Of a stretch of DNA of 64,000 nucleotides, positions 1 through 12,264 are shown one piece after another (the stretch's first letter is position 1; every line of letters starts with the position of its first letter). The position numbers were made by a program, and so were the translations under genes. The stretch lies in the NCBI GenBank assembly GCA_036023115.1, contig JAYKKT010000088.1, positions 805,001-869,000 of the forward strand. The letters run 5' to 3'. The notes beneath the pieces are model-generated. The model had not been told where the DNA came from. It worked only from the letters and a program-made list of their open reading frames with translations, and searched no databases. This DNA comes from Brasenia schreberi. Its lineage: Eukaryota; Streptophyta; Magnoliopsida; Nymphaeales; Cabombaceae.

Positions 1-2795
1 GACTAGCATTAACTCTTCAATCAAACTCTAAGAACTCACCTTCCCCCATACAAAACCCTAGTAGAGCAGCATGTCAAGTGCAAATAATCAAGTCAGAGGC
101 AATGGCTAACAGCCATAGAAACTGAACTAGAAGTGCAGCATGAAGAAACCAGATTGTTTTACAACCCCAGCACTGTGTGCATTGCTTTCGCGGAACAAGT
201 GTTTTGTTTTCTCCAAGAGACGGCGAAAATGGTTTTCTGTCCAAGAGGCTCCTGAAACATGGAAGTAGATGATGTATAACAGTAAACAATAATCATAGAC
301 ACAGGGAGAGGTGAAGAAGCTGAGGAAGGAATTTATGCAGCCCTTAGAAGTGGTCATTTAGTCATTTGTTGCATAATGGTCGAATCCATGCACAAGTTCT
401 TGCCCAACAAATGTCAATATTGATCAGCTGATGGAGGCCTGTGAAGCCAGTATAGTGTCAATTTGACTTGGTTTCAGATTACGCCTTCTACAAGATTGAG
501 CACAACGATGACTAGGAATGCTTGTGCCAACCCCAGACTTCATTTTGGGTGTTGAAATTAACCTTTTCTTGTATTAAGCTTCAACTACGAGCATCACAAA
601 TTAGCAGAGAGGAACATTGTTTTTGGCCTCTCGCACCCCTGAAAATGCGTAACGAGATCCCTCCATCTTCACTGTTCAAGTAGTAGACTTGTTGCCCAAC
701 CACTCCCTTCTGCAATTCACGAGACTTGGTTCTGACACATCTATCAAGTTCCTCCACAGTTTTTCCCTCATCAAAAACATAATACACCATGTGACAGCAT
801 CAGAACTCCAGGTTAAGGGTCAACTCAAAAGCCTAGTTTAATATCCATTAGTTCTATACAGGAGGTGAAGACCTTAAAGGTCAGCCTAGGTCCAGCTTAC
901 AAAAGAAACAAAAAGAACACTACAAGGATGCTGCAATTTACTTCTGTATTGTTTATAGCATGAAATCATTCAAAGTTACAAACCAAGTCCTTTTCACATG
1001 TGCTGATTTGTCATACAGCAGTGCTTTCACATAAATCTAGTACTTCATCATCAGCTGAACCGAGCCATGTCACTAAAAATTGTTGTCCAACTTTGTGAAA
1101 CCTCATAAGGTATTGATGCCTACGGTCAAGAAGTTTACCTGCCAAGGCTCCACAGTACTTAGCTTACCTTATTTCCTTCTCACAGAATGAAATTGTTCAT
1201 TTTGTCATCCTTGTCTGACTTGTTTCCACACCTAATTTGATCCTAACTCCTAAGAGACAAGCTGGTTTCTATGATCTTCTGTTGGACGTATCTGAACTAC
1301 TTTTCTGCAAATTGGTTACCAACTCAGTTCTATGAATAACAAGGAACCTGTTGAAAGCTCTTAAAACAAGAAATATGTGGTATTCAGTTATCAGCATTTT
1401 CCTCAGACGTTCATAGTCATGAACTGTCACCCCAGTTAGCAAGTTCACTTTGACCAAATAAGTACAGGAACTTTTACAATTTACACACTATGGTAAGGCT
1501 AAACTACAACTACAGTGAACCAACTCAATCATCACTTAAGAACTTGATTGCATGTGCTTGAATGTGAAAGGTGACCCCTGGTAAAAAATGTCTGTTTCTG
1601 ACTGTTAGATATATTTTCCTAAGGAACAGATACGCATAGGATTCATACAGCTACAGAATTCCATGTACTATAACATTAAACGAAAATGAAGATATATATG
1701 TATATCAGGTATCAGGTAATGATCCAACATTTAAGAACACATTCAAATATAAGATGACCTCCTAAGCTCTGTGGAACAGGGGGAAAATGATGTTATTCTA
1801 AATATTCAACTCTGGACGCACGGGTAACTGCATTGGCTTTTGACTGAAATATCGTTATGCCACAGCTGACAACCAACGCTAAGGGTGAGCTTCAGCTGAA
1901 GCGAATTGGAGGGAACGAGAACTAAGGTATACCTTCTAAATTTTTACACTAGGGTTTTAATTTTGACAACGACAGTTAATTTCAACCCTGCGAACTTTCT
2001 ATTTAGACTTTCACCTCCTTGAGTGAAAATTCATATCCCTCTAGTAGATAGAAAAAAGAAAATGCTAGATTCAATGAACGAACTTCTGCCAAAATTCATA
2101 GATGAAAGATAAACTGTTTAGTACATAGAATATAAGCCGAATTACTGAGAATACTTAGATTCAAGGGTTCCCCTTCTCAAGTAAATTATTGAGAACTTAA
2201 ACACACACACACACACACTCAATAAGTAAGTACTATCCTGACCAACTTAACAGTCGCTTCCTCTGTTCTATTGTCAAGATCATCCCCTCTATGTGTATTT
2301 GTCTGTTCAGCCCTATACACCCATACACAACAATGAATTTCCACAGAGACTCCATGTAACTGCACTCAATTTCTTATATAACAATACGTAGGAAGATGGT
2401 TTCCGACCAAAACGATTAGTACCAATATTCAACAACGAATAACACGAAGCTAGTCGTTTCAATTTATAGACTATTCATATATTCTGAACCTGGTAGCGTA
2501 AACAAGAAAAGAGGAGAAACAGACAAATCAGACCATGGAAACCAAAATTACTGCAATCAGAATACAGCAAGGTATTGTGAATTCGAGCATTTGAAGCTCC
2601 CATTATATAAATTAACGATCGTTCAAGTGTCATGAATACAGAAATTCGAAAGGGGTAGCCCTAAGATTCTCTCTCCCACTACCCTAAACTGTTCATCGCA
2701 AATCCATCTGATCCAAAAGGGGAAAGTGGCACAGAGAACACGAAAACCCCAAATCATAAAATCGAAAGGAAACCTCAGAATCAACGGAGAAGTCA
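1..2795. other. Non-coding 3' flank of the STMP1-like gene; possible UTR exons
   Basis: No recognisable protein family is visible in this stretch. On the minus strand the STMP1-like stop codon is followed after about 20 bases by a donor-like CTGAG|GTTTCC (intron would begin at 2773), so part of this interval may be 3' UTR exons and introns of that gene. A minus-strand open frame at 581-790 (starting MVYYVFDEGKTVEELD) is fairly exon-like in composition, but I do not recognise it and an in-frame stop lies just upstream of its ATG. A short (AC)n run lies near 2201-2218. The rest is plain AT-rich DNA. Confidence 0.4.
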
Positions 2796-2966
2796 TTAAT
2801 CATCGCCCTTCTTCTTGGGCTTCCGGTAGCTCTCTTCAATGTGTTTCGCCATCAGGACGCCCATATTGAAGACTTTTTTGATGTTGGGGACGTCGTAATT
2901 TTGAGCAATGTAGATGCCGCAGGCAGTGCCCAGCAAGAACGAGAAGCTGCTCCTGATGAAACCCAT
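2796..2966 (-). CDS. STMP1/DUF4535-like short transmembrane mitochondrial protein (56 aa)
   Basis: This is a complete 57-codon frame, ATG at 2966 and TAA at 2796-2798. The protein begins MGFIRSSFSFLLGTACGIYI, one hydrophobic segment (about residues 8-21). The conserved AQNYDVPNIKK follows at about 21-31, and the tail is lysine-rich and ends KPKKKGDD. The hydrophobic segment plus (Y/I)xAQNYD(I/V)PN(L/I) is the signature of the small STMP1 (human C7orf73)/DUF4535 family. Its animal members are about 47 residues and sit in mitochondrial membranes linked to the respiratory chain. The length fits the family, allowing a slightly longer plant tail. The single ATG precedes the membrane segment directly, so the start is clear. 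Mitochondrial location is inferred from the family. No operon-like neighbour exists. Confidence 0.85.
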   Translation of the reverse strand: MGFIRSSFSFLLGTACGIYIAQNYDVPNIKKVFNMGVLMAKHIEESYRKPKKKGDD

Positions 2967-3313
2967 CTCGTCGCTTCAATCTTACCGATCACAAACATAT
3001 AATATATGCACAAATACAGATTCTTCACTCCAAACTATCCTTTATCTGGATCCCCTCCCACCGATTCTTCACAAGAAAGCCTCTTTCTCCATTGCACGGA
3101 AGCACTCCAAGCGAGTAAAATTTACGTTAAAAGCAGGCTGTATCGCGAGTCGCCGAGAGAGAGAGAGAGAGATGCAGTTGCCCATGCGCAAGGTTCGAAT
3201 ATGGATTTCAAGATATCGGATCTCCGGTTGCCCCTTGTGCGAGGATCGATATGGATGTCAATAGTTAGGAACTTAGGATGTCTCCAGAATGTCGTAGAGA
3301 TGTTAATGGGCCG

Positions 3314-3630
<317 letters not shown>

Positions 3631-4375
3631 CTGACAATTACAATTACATATTGAGTGTTAGAATTAGCAATTATAATTTTCTAACCACAAAATCATTGAA
3701 GCATATCCAATAATAAGGATTCACATTATTAAAGCATACATGTTCAAAACGATGGGATTTATCATCTCTTAATTCATTTAGAGTCCGTAAATATAAATAG
3801 ATCATGTGAGAGGTAGACAACAACCTTGAATTGTAATCATAATACTTATTCATACTATGAATTTGGTTATTCAGTTTTCAACTCCAGGAAGTCTAATTTT
3901 CACGAAATTGTAAACTGAAACCGAATCCGAAAGAATCAAATCGGACCAGAAATTTCAGTTAAGTTCAGTTCAATTATTTGGTTTTAACTAAATAATGCTC
4001 AACGGGATAAAATTCGGGCAGCATCCGGTGGACTGAGCCCATTTACCAGTGTTTAATTAAAGTAGGATCTTGACAAGATCCATTAGCGATTCAGTATCGA
4101 CATATGGGGAGATGAGAAGACGCCGGAAAATGGACGAGAAATCCGATTTCATCAAATTTGGTCTCTACGAGGAAGATGGTTACAGTAAGCTCTGTATTTC
4201 CTTTGCCATGAAGAGATGAACTTAAAGAAAGGTTTCAAACAAACTGTTAAAACAAGGTCTTTTTTTTAATTTCATTTCTAATATGACGTAAGGGAAAGCT
4301 TTGTTTCAGTTCTGGTTTTGGAATCCAAACTGAAAAATGATTCAGATCGAACTTAGTATTGAAATCCATTGTCCC

Positions 4376-4732
4376 TAGAGATGGTAATTTCTACTCACCT
4401 CACAGGTACCCAAACGCCGGACCCATAGGGTGGGTTCTGAAGTTGGAGGAAGTAGGAAAGACCCACAAGCGAAGGAAGGTGGGGTTTTAAGGTAAATCTA
4501 CCCTGCCCTCATTGCATGAGTCTAATTTAAAAACAAAATTAAGGGTTTCTTTCGAAAAAGACGAAGACAATGTTATTATATGAGTAAGCAGATCCAATCT
4601 TTATACTTATGTCTCTAAAAAAAATAATGATCGAACATGAGTGAATAACTTTTATGGTAGGCAAGATTCAATCACTCTACTTGTATGTGCACGCACGTAT
4701 GTATGTATATGTGTATGTAAAAATATGAGTAT

Positions 4733-4828
<96 letters not shown>

Positions 4829-5300
4829 ATCACTTGTAATTGAAAATTTTGAACTATTATAGAATTAATTTAAAATATCATAGAGTAAATTTCATGTTTT
4901 ATGCAAAACATATGATATTTACTGATTTATTTATTTAGTTTTTTGTTCTTAATGGTTTAAGCCTCAAATCAGAACCAATACAGTTCCTATCTCTGTTTTT
5001 GGTTTCAGGAAAACCAGAATTTATATGTATATATATACTAAGTATGTATTTTGCATGCATAAGTATAATATATATATATGTATGTATATACATATATATA
5101 ATCACTTCTAATTGCATAATTTGAAATGTCATAAAGTAAATTTTATGTTTTATGCAAAATATGATATCAATCGACTTTTAAAAGAAAATGACTGTTTATG
5201 GGTATAATCGGGGCAATGCGGGGTCTAATAAGTTTTTTTTAGTGTGGGGCGGGTGCAGGTGGGGCGAAAAACCATTCCACCCCACTACCATCCATCACTA
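4376..5300. mobile_element. hAT-like non-autonomous element (imperfect termini)
   Basis: The left end reads TAGAGATGGTAATTTCTACTC. The reverse complement of the right end reads TAGTGATGGATGGTAGTGGG, giving imperfect terminal inverted repeats. Just inside are GC-rich stretches with GTACCC and GGTGGGGC motifs, as in a common plant hAT family whose ends read TAG(A/G)GATGGCAA and carry GGGTACCCG. I see no clear 8-bp target duplication. The middle holds a long (AT)n tract (4733-4826). No transposase frame is present. Confidence 0.35.
4733..4826. repeat. (CA)n(TA)n microsatellite
   Basis: A short (AC)~5 run leads into an uninterrupted (AT)/(TA) tract of about 40 units. Confidence 0.95.
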
Positions 5301-5340
5301 ATCTTGATATGGTTTGTGTTTCTCTCGTAGGATCTGGATA

Positions 5341-5520
5341 TGGTTTCGTTGGTGGCAGATCTAAAAACTCTTTTGGAGTGGGGCAAATAGTGTCTTGACG
5401 GGTTTCGGGTGGGGCGAACTATGTATTATAGCTCATGGATTCCACCATGGGCTATAGACTTTTAAGTTGATTTTTGAAATTTCGGATTGAACGTCTATGT
5501 AGATCTGCCACTGGGTTTCA
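5341..5520 (+). repeat. Dispersed repeat paralogous to 31110-31920
   Basis: The words GGGCAAATAG, the CTATGTATTA-like stretch and TTTTAAGTTGATTTTTGAAA followed by TGTAGATC recur in the same order at 31138-31224 plus 31845-31920. In that second copy they are split by a LINE insertion, so this copy serves as an 'empty site'. The function is unknown; an old non-coding transposon is likely. Confidence 0.45.
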
Positions 5521-5639
5521 TCATGGGAGACCCAATACCATGGGACCTGGACCCAGACCGACCTGGATCTGCATCGGGTCCAGCACCTTGGGGGCACCAA
5601 TCAAAGTACTACGTAGCATTAAGTTTTTCTTGATCGGGG

Positions 5640-5918
5640 CTATATAAAAGGTGGCTGTAGATGCAGTTGCAAAGGAAATTATTCTACTAACTCGTTCAGA
5701 ATTGGTGAACACTGAGGGGGTCAATTGTTATCTTAGAGCGAGAGGCTTGTTGCATATATTTCTTACTGCCAAAAATGAATCGTCACCAAAATCCACAAGA
5801 ATTATTTGCCCACTGTATGCTGAGTTTAGCACAGTGATAATCGGGAACGGTAAATACCGGTTGCCAGATGAGGCTTGTTCAAAAAAAAAAAATCGAATGG
5901 TCCAATTCATTTTGAAAG
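5640..5918 (+). other. Open stretch behind a TATA-like motif, not recognised
   Basis: A TATATAAAA motif at about 5641-5649 is followed by a frame open to about 5962 that has no ATG at its start. The residues resemble no family I know and the frame runs into a microsatellite. This is probably chance. Confidence 0.1.

Positions 5919-5961
<43 letters not shown>
5919..5961. repeat. (AT)n(GT)n microsatellite
   Basis: About 9 AT units are followed by about 13 GT units. Confidence 0.95.
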
Positions 5962-6779
5962 AAAAGGGAGAGAGAACATAGTTCATGCACACGTTCTTGA
6001 TTCAACCTCGGTATCATTGGGATTTTCAAGTAAAAAGTAAAATAATAGAAGTGTATTAAATGCACTCTTAAAAATTTTTGTTGTTTTTAATTCAAAATTC
6101 AACCCTTGGTTTTACGTAACAAACTTTTGAAGTCTTTCACCATATTTGAACACAAATAAGTGTGCATTTATCATGATTTCTGTCTCCTCTTTCTCTTTAT
6201 ATTTATATTATATATATAGAGAGAGTCTTAACTGGATAATGCTATAATTTTACATTAATATTTTTACCGATCAATCTTTGTTATGAGTTGTAGAGATTTA
6301 ATGATTGTACTTTTATACTCGCATGAGTACATTAAATGCAAAGTGATTCAAATTGATCTTAAAAATTCAAAGAAAAAAACAGTCATATAAGATTATGTAC
6401 CAAAATCCGCTACGATCCCTTGAGAGCAGCGGTGGGGTAGCCACACGGGGGCCATGGCAATCCCTGCCCCGTGATTTTAGAAAAGAAAATGGTTTTATGC
6501 TTTGACCACGCTCCTCTTTCAGTCTCCCTTAGAATGACTCCGACTTGGGTATGATGCACACGCCCCATGAGAATCCTCTCTCTCTTTTGCATCTTCTGTC
6601 TTAGGCTTGGATCACAAGGTGTTAAATTTTTAACCTATTCAAACTTTTATGATGTTAATTAAGGATCCTAATTTCTTGATTGTCTAAAAGTTTATATAAT
6701 CATTCATCAAAAATAATTAAATGATTAAAATATATACTCTTAGAGTATCTTAATATATATATAACCATCCAACTAAACC
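5962..6779. other. AT-rich intergenic DNA
   Basis: No gene is seen. A TATA/GAGAG block near 6209-6226 may be one end of a further microsatellite-bounded element. A GC-richer patch at 6410-6560 contains no convincing frame. Confidence 0.5.
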
Positions 6780-6856
6780 ACATTCATTTTGAAAGACGAG
6801 TGATTGAAATTTGAATTAAAAATAAAAGTATATATATAAACTAAGTACACTTAAAA

Positions 6857-6924
<68 letters not shown>
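6780..6924. mobile_element. Fragment of microsatellite-bounded element with (AT)n end
   Basis: A core-like stretch (GATTGAAATTTGAATTAAAA near 6803) is followed by a (TA)~33 tract at 6860-6924. The stretch resembles the cores near 39180 and 41095. Confidence 0.35.
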
Positions 6925-6927
<3 letters not shown>

Positions 6928-7302
6928 AATTAGAATTTTCTCTTTCTTTCGGTAAAATAACAGATTCAGCGTGTTGGACATCAACGTGATTGATGTGCAA
7001 TATGCCAGCCATGGACAGGAAGATGAGGATGACGGGCAGGCCCTTTCAGGAAAAACAACAAGAAGAAGACGGAGGACAGAGAGGCATTAGAGTTGGAGTG
7101 ATGGAGTGCAGGAGGGGGGTCACGTATGAGATGCTCGCAATGCAAGACTACAATCTCTGCGATGCAGTCAAGTGCGAGATAGGGCCGTGATTGATGCGAT
7201 GCCCACAGTACACGGTGGGCCATGAGCCTCTACTTATTTTCCCTTCAAAGGAAAAGGCTGATTATTGTGGGAATCCAAAAACGGGTTCTGCGTGGACATG
7301 CA

Positions 7303-7545
7303 AATATATATATATATATATAGAAAGAGAGACAACAAATTTAAAAAAACCTCAATCATTCATTTTTAAAATTTAAAAACTAAAATACTCACATTAATAA
7401 AGTGTACCTAAAAAAGTAAACATACTTTTTTTACTTTACATATTAAAATATTAATAATCTATCATCAAACAAGATTTATTTAGAGTTGCTAGCCTATCCT
7501 AGGCTCTCCTTTTCTCTCTCTCTCTCTCTCTCTGTATATAAAGAG
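7303..7545. mobile_element. Microsatellite-bounded dispersed element, copy 2
   Basis: The left end is (AT)~10 then GAAAGAGAG at 7303-7332. The right end is (CT)~12 then TGTATATA at 7508-7541. The ends are therefore inverted relative to each other. The core of about 180 bp contains CATTTTTAAAATTTAAAAAC and AAAGTGTACC, which have counterparts in other copies. No coding potential is visible. Confidence 0.45.
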
Positions 7546-8437
7546 AGATTCTTCAACTTTACTTGACAAACACTACTGAATTTACTTATAAGTTACACAG
7601 CATTTACTTTTTTTCATCTACAAAATTTCATTCCAAAAGAGAAACTGAATTTTGCATTTGGTTTCATTGACATTTGCTTTTTTTATTTATTGGATGATAA
7701 AATTGAAGGAAAATCATTTAAAATAGTTTGAGTACATAGACGACCAAAGAAAGCTTCGATAAAACGGTATGAATTGTGAAAATTTAAATAAAAAAGAGAA
7801 AGACCAATGGTTTGTTTATCCTTGTTGGTCCTCCCTATAAAAATATTGAAGAAGAGTACAAAAATATTAAAAAAAATACAAAATGATTTAACTTATTTTT
7901 AGTTAACTTTTAGCATGACATATGATCCCACTCTATGAAAACAAAAGAATTTATGTAATTGATTCCATCTAGTAGGAGAAAAGAACTCAGTTGTTATTTA
8001 TACAAACCAAATGCTTTGCTAGAAAAAATAATATAAACTAGAAAAAGAAATTTCTCATATGAAGAAATTATATTTTCAAACTCTGTGTGTGCATGCATCC
8101 ACGCGCGGAGGTATGTCGACGGAAAACTATTGTGAGTGTGAACAGTGAGAATTTTTTTGTTTCCGTGGTTGGCTGCATGGAGTACAAGACATGAGGCATC
8201 TTGTTTGCATGCTCCATGTTGATGGCCATTGAAAAAGATGTGTAGATTACGTATCTATATCTTAATGGGAACTGTTGGATGTAATTGGGTCCACCATAGC
8301 TCCGGTTGATCAAAGTCATTGGGCTCATCTTGATTCTCTCTTCCCAGCTTGATATCACCATTGTCTTCATGTGAAATTTGGCGAGTTGCTCTCCTTATAG
8401 AGGATGTACCTAACAAACTCGATTTTGAGGCTTCGCT
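7546..8437. other. AT-rich intergenic DNA with a weak minus-strand frame
   Basis: No recognised gene lies here. A minus-strand frame at 8255-8446 (residues such as SIRRATRQISHEDNGDIKLG) has exon-like composition and lies directly downstream of a minus-strand LINE tail. It could be a stray gene fragment, but I cannot assign it. Confidence 0.3.
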
Positions 8438-8668
8438 CAACAACAACTAAGCCTTTTCTCATACTAGATGGGGTCGGCTACATGGATTCTTTGTTTCCAC
8501 ATATCCCTATCATGTACCATGTTAGCAATTAACTCACAATAAGCTAGATCATTCTTTATTGTTTCTTTTCAACACTTTTGTGGTCGTCCTCTACCTCTTT
8601 TAATACTTTCCAAATTTAGTTTTCCTAACCTCCTTACTGATTCTTCTTTTGATCTTCTTTCTTTCTTA
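8438..8668 (-). mobile_element. RTE LINE, 5'-truncated 3' end
   Basis: Read on the minus strand this matches the last 230 bp or so of the full-length LINE at 12265-15544. It includes the C-terminal RT-ORF region, the CATCTAGTATGAGAAAAGGC stretch and a (TTG)n tail, which is at 8438-8447 on the plus strand as CAACAACAAC. It is heavily 5'-truncated, as is usual for target-primed reverse transcription. Confidence 0.85.
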
Positions 8669-9035
8669 GTCAAAAATTATAAAAAAATTTATAAAAAATT
8701 TATTTTGTCAATTTTCTAAAGAGTAAAATAAAAACAAAGAGAACTTGTAGGGTATATTCAAGACTTGGATATTATATTAATAGGTTCCAACTGTGTTGAT
8801 GTAAAAGTTTGCATTGAGACACGAAAACTAGCAATATGTGTTGGTCGCAGATGGTCCGGTTATTAGAAAGTTTCTTTCTTAGTTATTTCTTACCGATATT
8901 TTGGGGATTATAAAAGAAATGTGAATAGAAATTAGGGTTATGGGATTTTGTAAGTAAGAACATAATAATTTAAAATATATAAAAAATAATGTTATTATAT
9001 TCATGTTCAATCAAAAACATATATATCGGGTCTTT
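8669..9035. other. AT-rich DNA, nothing recognised
   Basis: No frame, tRNA or structured repeat stands out here. Confidence 0.5.
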
Positions 9036-9342
9036 TAGACATAATTGGTTCCTAATCGACATAGCGATTTCAATAAGAACCGGGTTGGGTCAAGAACCGA
9101 TTGGACCCGAAATCAGTAAAGTCGGAACTGGGACTCACTCAATCCGATTTCACTATTTTCATGACTCGAATTGGATCCAAACCACAACTAATGGTTTTAA
9201 ACCGTTGGTTCTAATATTTTCTTAAAATTTTTAAATTTAAATTTATTTTTATAAAATTATCGATTCCATATCTAAAATAAAATCAATGGCTACAAAAAAG
9301 AGTAGTTTAAAACCATTGGTTCCGATTTAACTGAAATGTCTA
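9036..9342. mobile_element. hAT-like MITE, GGTTC-rich family
   Basis: The termini are TAGACATAATTGGTT and, read from the other side, TAGACATTTCAGTTAAATCG. The flanking 8-mers GGGTCTTT (9028-9035) and GAGTCTCT (9343-9350) match at 6 of 8 positions, consistent with a decayed hAT target duplication. The interior is rich in GGTTC and GAACC words like the copies at 10695, 28139 and 50014. No coding frame is present. Confidence 0.55.
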
Positions 9343-9678
9343 GAGTCTCTCACCCTCTTGTAACGAGAGCCCGATGAATATGGTAAGGAGGCTGCGAGAG
9401 AGAGTGACACGATCATTCACACACATATTTACGTGAGAGAGAGAGAGAGATTGGCACGTATAAAATTGTGTGTGTGTGTGTGAGAGTGAGTGAGAGGAAA
9501 GAAGGTTGCAAGTGGATGAAAAACAAACAGTTCAGAGCTGCCGTGCTGCCACCAATCCATGAGAAACCTCCAAAAGCTATGGCTGGTCTCCTCGTTTGCC
9601 AGCTGCGGCCTGCCGCCTATTCCCACACGTATAACCTTTTATTCCATCCCACGTACGCCAACCACCGTTCCCTATTCC

Positions 9679-9686
9679 TATATAAT
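9679..9686 (+). promoter_or_regulatory. TATA box of the first HyPRP gene
   Basis: TATATAAT lies 74 bp upstream of the ATG, leaving room for a leader of about 45 bp that ends in a GA-rich stretch. Position and sequence fit a plant core promoter. Confidence 0.7.
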
Positions 9687-9759
9687 CCCCTTCACCTTCT
9701 TCCTACTAATAACACCACCACAGGAGCAAGCAGCAAGTTAATATCCTTGAGAGAGAGAG

Positions 9760-10209
9760 ATGGCATCTAAGGCTGCGATTTCGTCTCTTTTGATATCAAT
9801 AGTCGTGATGCAGCAGATCTTCTTTGCCTCTGCTTGCTACCCTGAGTGTGGCGGCAACCCGCCTGTCTACAAGCCACCAACCCCCAAGCCTCCGGTGTAC
9901 AAGCCACCTGTCTACAAGCCGCCCACCCCTCACTACCCGGCGAACCCACACTGCCCGATTGATGCTCTCAAGCTGGGCGTGTGTGTCGACTTGCTGCACG
10001 GGCTCCTGAACCTTGTCATCGGCCACCCACCAAGTGGGTCCGCTTGCTGCCCGCTCATCAGTGGCCTGGTAGATCTCGAGGCAGCTGCTTGCCTCTGCAC
10101 CATCGTCAAGGCCGACGTTTTGGGCATCCATATCAATCTTGACGTCAAGCTCAGCTTGCTCGCCAACACCTGCGGTTGCAAGGTCCCCGCCGGCTACGTC
10201 TGCGCCTAG
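9760..10209 (+). CDS. Hybrid proline-rich protein with eight-cysteine motif (149 aa)
   Basis: This is a secreted cell-wall-type protein of the HyPRP/14-kDa proline-rich family (LTP/2S albumin/protease-inhibitor fold). Residues 1-25 form a signal peptide, with likely cleavage after ASA. Residues 33-62 are a short proline-rich segment with PPVYKPP repeats. Residues 65-148 hold the eight-cysteine motif: C65, C75, C96-C97, C111-x-C113, C138 and C148. The hydrophobic helices usual in this family are present (LLHGLLNLVIG, LISGLVDLEAAACLC). The length is typical for a single-exon HyPRP. The ATG has an upstream TATA box and precedes the signal peptide directly. An unusual feature is extra cysteines: C26 and C30 near the mature N-terminus, and C140 inside the last loop, where the paralog at 59065-59484 has none. 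AATAAT near 10315 may serve polyadenylation. The exact role (wall strengthening, lipid binding or defence signalling) cannot be read from sequence. Confidence 0.93.
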   Translation: MASKAAISSLLISIVVMQQIFFASACYPECGGNPPVYKPPTPKPPVYKPPVYKPPTPHYPANPHCPIDALKLGVCVDLLHGLLNLVIGHPPSGSACCPLISGLVDLEAAACLCTIVKADVLGIHINLDVKLSLLANTCGCKVPAGYVCA

Positions 10210-10694
10210 ATCATCTCTCTTCATGCTTCCTCAATCTGTTAGTCTCTAGCTACTTCATGCAGTGTTCACTGTGATTCCAGTGTGGTCTTCGTATATGCTC
10301 TTTGGTGATGTTTGAATAATAAGTGTTTACATTTATCTCCGTAAACATTTACATATATATGCAAATGGTATTGGTGTTTTATGGCTTTGTCTTCCTCTTT
10401 GGTGAGTTGAATAATTTAGTTATCTTAATGTACAATACCCATGCCTGTAATCCAGCAGAATATTACCAGTCTGAGCATCGATCTGTTTAAATGATTAATG
10501 GAATGTTTCGGGTGTTCTAAAGGTTGTCGCAATTTTCTTCTGTATTTATACTTTCTTCCTGTAGGCACGCACACACACATAAATAGATACACAAGCACAC
10601 ACAAACACACAGAGACGATTGGAATTCTTTCATCAAGAACAGGAACAGAAATACAATAAGCCACGGCCGATGGCTAAGCCGCTAACCCCACAAG

Positions 10695-11164
10695 TAGACA
10701 TGATCGGTTCGGAACTGGCTCGACGGTTTGAACTGGAACTGAACCGTTTATAGAATCGGCCAAACTGCCTCTAGAACGGTAATTGAAACCAAGGATCTCG
10801 CATCTCCTTGTTATTTTCTGAAATCGGCTTAGAACTGATGGTTTCAAACCGTGTAAATTTAGATATACGCTTAACACAAACACGTGATTAGCTTAATGGT
10901 GGTAGGACTCTGGTGAGGAGTTCGACTCCCACAAGATGACTGCATTGCCTTTGTACTTTAAACCCTCCTAATTCAAAAAAAGCATTATAAAATTTAATTT
11001 TTTCAAACACTGTGTCACATACACAACATTATAAAATTAAGAAAAAATTTGATGGTTCTTGAACGATTCTGATATTGGAACCGAGTTGGGGTGGTTCTTA
11101 AACTGGAACCGGTTTTGAGATGGTTCAATTCCAATTTGATGCAAACCGGAACCGAACTTATCTA
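10695..11164. mobile_element. hAT-like MITE with exact 8-bp target duplication
   Basis: The element is bounded by identical CCCACAAG 8-mers (10687-10694 and 11165-11172). It starts TAGACATGATCGGTTCGG. Its end, reverse-complemented, reads TAGATAAGTTCGGTTCCGG. An 8-bp duplication plus TAG-starting short inverted repeats is the hAT signature. The interior is GGTTC/GAACC-rich and carries a nested tRNA-derived SINE at 10884-10981. No transposase frame is present, so it depends on an autonomous hAT elsewhere. Confidence 0.8.
10884..10981 (+). mobile_element. tRNA-derived SINE (family S1), nested in the hAT MITE
   Basis: An A-box-like GATTAGCTTAATGGTGGTAG is followed about 30 bp later by a B-box-like GGAGTTCGACTCCC. 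An A-rich end follows near 10975. The spacing and boxes are those of a Pol III tRNA-type promoter, but the sequence does not fold as a full tRNA gene. Confidence 0.6.
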
Positions 11165-11426
11165 CCCACAAGGGTTTTGTTTCTTTCCATGTTTAACATT
11201 ACATTTTCATTCTACAAGTACCAAATGAAATATTTCTCCATCTAAAGCAGCCTAATGATTTATTCTTCAAGGCTACATTTACATATTTATTTCGAGCTAA
11301 TTAATTTCTGCAAATTGTTCTCACAGAATAATTTGATGGAAGCTGGGATTAATTAGTTAGTTTGCTTCTCTTTAATGTGTAGTGACAGACTTTAATTGTG
11401 ATTCAATGTAGGATCACAACAAGCCA

Positions 11427-12250
<824 letters not shown>

Positions 12251-12264
12251 TTGTTTTCTAATAT
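12251..12264 (+). repeat. Target-site duplication of the RTE LINE, left copy
   Basis: TTGTTTTCTAATAT here is repeated at 15545-15558 directly after the (TTG)n tail. The first three bases of the right copy are ambiguous with the tail. This pair fixes the LINE boundaries. Confidence 0.85.

Noticed and set aside
581..790. Minus-strand frame MVYYVFDEGKTVEELD as a coding gene
   Set aside because: In-frame stop just before the ATG, no clear splice acceptor that keeps the frame, and no family match. It is possibly 3' UTR of the STMP1-like gene.
9796..10224. 142-codon minus-strand frame across the HyPRP gene
   Set aside because: It is a GC-rich shadow of the HyPRP coding sequence, with no family resemblance.
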